NCBI GenBank assembly: GCA_031295725.1
Contig: JAUMNV010000162.1
Span: 1-5,158 of the forward strand
DNA length: 5,158 bases
DNA from: Collinsella sp.
GTDB lineage: Bacteria; Actinomycetota; Coriobacteriia; Coriobacteriales; Coriobacteriaceae
Direction of reading: 5' to 3'
Position 1 is the stretch's first letter; the number at the start of each line of letters is the position of its first letter. This document shows positions 4,389 to 5,158 of the stretch, piece by piece. The notes under the pieces were generated by a model, which made no database searches, was not told where the DNA came from, and saw only the letters and a list, made by a program, of their open reading frames with translations. Made by a program: the position numbers and the translations under genes.

Positions 4389-5158
4389 CGAGTATGTGGA
4401 GCAAATCCACAAGTTCGCACAGGTATGGGGCTGACGAGTCGGCCCTCGTCGTCCTCGCATGCTTGATTCTGACGCTCGACATCGTAGGAGCAGATGGTCA
4501 CGAGGTCTTGCATACCGGTGGAAACAATAGGTGCATCCACGCCCGGGGTCAAGCCCTGCAACAAAACATCAGCAGCAGAAAGCAAAATTTCCGGACGCAT
4601 AGAGCCCTCGTTGTCGGCATGGGTGTCGAGCATGAGAACCAAATGGTCCGGGCGCTCCCCCGCCGTGAGCTCATAGCCAACGAGCGTGTGATCCAAATCC
4701 AAGCGCTTGCTCTTTTTGCCGCGCGCGTAGTCGATGCCATGATCCGCGCGCAGCGTGTCGATCGCACGACGCACCTCGTCGGCGCTTACGGGCGCCTCGG
4801 GATCCAGGTGTAAGTCGATGCGATACGACAGGCGCGTGAGCTGCGCCGTCAATGCCGGCGTGCGCACGTCGATGTACGCCGCCTCGATGGGCGCCAGATC
4901 GGCCGGAGACGCCGCAGCCAGGCGCTCAAACGCCTCGTCGAGCGCCACGAACTCGGTCATAAACAGGTCATACCACTCGCAGGTCGACGACGTACCAACC
5001 GGTAGCGCCGAAGAGAAGCCCACGCGCATGTGCGGAGAGAAGCCCTGCGTGACGGCATAGGGAAGTCCCGCACGGCGCACGATGCGCTCAATGGTATGGA
5101 TCACTTCGAGATGGCCCAGGTACTTAAGGCGATCGCGCTTGCCATAGCGAACACGAAG
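4385..5158 (-). CDS. DUF2344 / TIGR03936 radical-SAM-associated protein, 5' end outside window
   Basis: The frame is open from the right edge to a TGA at 4385-4387, giving 257 visible residues. The visible N-terminus reads LRVRYGKRDRLKYLGHLEVI, then RIVRRAGLPYAVTQGFSPH (38-43 for QGFSPH) and MRVGFSSALPVG. These are hallmarks of the DUF2344 family, whose members normally start with a few residues before RVRFxKxGxLRFLGHLD. A GTG at 5104 lies inside this conserved motif, so it is not the real start, and probably only a few residues are missing unless the gene is fused to its partner. The family is usually encoded next to, or fused with, a TIGR03960 radical SAM protein, often near rne/rng, rplU, rpmA and obg. 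Its biochemical role is not firmly known and none is assigned here. In many genomes an RNase E/G gene separates it from rplU. Here rplU follows directly, 67 nt away. Confidence 0.88.
   Translation of the reverse strand, partial: LRVRYGKRDRLKYLGHLEVIHTIERIVRRAGLPYAVTQGFSPHMRVGFSSALPVGTSSTCEWYDLFMTEFVALDEAFERLAAASPADLAPIEAAYIDVRTPALTAQLTRLSYRIDLHLDPEAPVSADEVRRAIDTLRADHGIDYARGKKSKRLDLDHTLVGYELTAGERPDHLVLMLDTHADNEGSMRPEILLSAADVLLQGLTPGVDAPIVSTGMQDLVTICSYDVERQNQACEDDEGRLVSPIPVRTCGFAPHTR

Noticed and set aside
3631..4434. Plus-strand open frame (267 codons) antisense to rpmA and rplU
   Set aside because: It crosses two ribosomal protein genes and the rplU promoter; its sequence is low-complexity Leu/Asp-rich shadow coding of the known genes.

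Overview
The window looks like a conserved bacterial housekeeping locus from a moderately GC-rich Actinomycetota genome. The best guess is class Coriobacteriia, possibly a Collinsella relative. This rests on the gene order, the codon bias toward G/C, the leaderless L27 and the extended NadD, RsfS and L21 proteins. It was inferred by eye, not by a database search. All recognised genes lie on the minus strand, so transcription runs from the right edge to the left.

From right to left the genes are: the 3' part of a DUF2344/TIGR03936 radical-SAM-associated gene (4385-5158, open at the window edge); rplU (L21) and rpmA (L27); obg (ribosome-assembly GTPase, TTG start); nadD (nicotinate-nucleotide adenylyltransferase); yqeK (HD-domain Ap4A hydrolase family, TTG start); and rsfS (ribosomal silencing factor). 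After a 219-bp gap comes the first 29 codons of a REP-associated (IS200/Y1-type) tyrosine transposase, cut by the left edge.

The control signals divide the cluster. A near-consensus sigma-70-type promoter (TTGACG, 17 bp, TACTAT) sits just upstream of rplU, and its -35 box contains the stop codon of the preceding gene. A hairpin plus U-tract lies between rpmA and obg and ends only 2 bp before the obg Shine-Dalgarno. It probably lets only part of the ribosomal-protein transcription pass into obg-nadD-yqeK-rsfS. A strong intrinsic terminator follows rsfS. Functionally the cluster joins ribosome components (L21, L27), 50S maturation and GTP sensing (Obg), control of subunit joining (RsfS), NAD synthesis (NadD) and dinucleotide-alarmone turnover (YqeK).

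The only accessory-looking part is the left end. Two near-identical palindromic repeats starting with GTAG bracket the operon terminator, immediately upstream of the transposase gene. This fits a REP/RAYT pair. I see no evidence of a wholly new biological system here.
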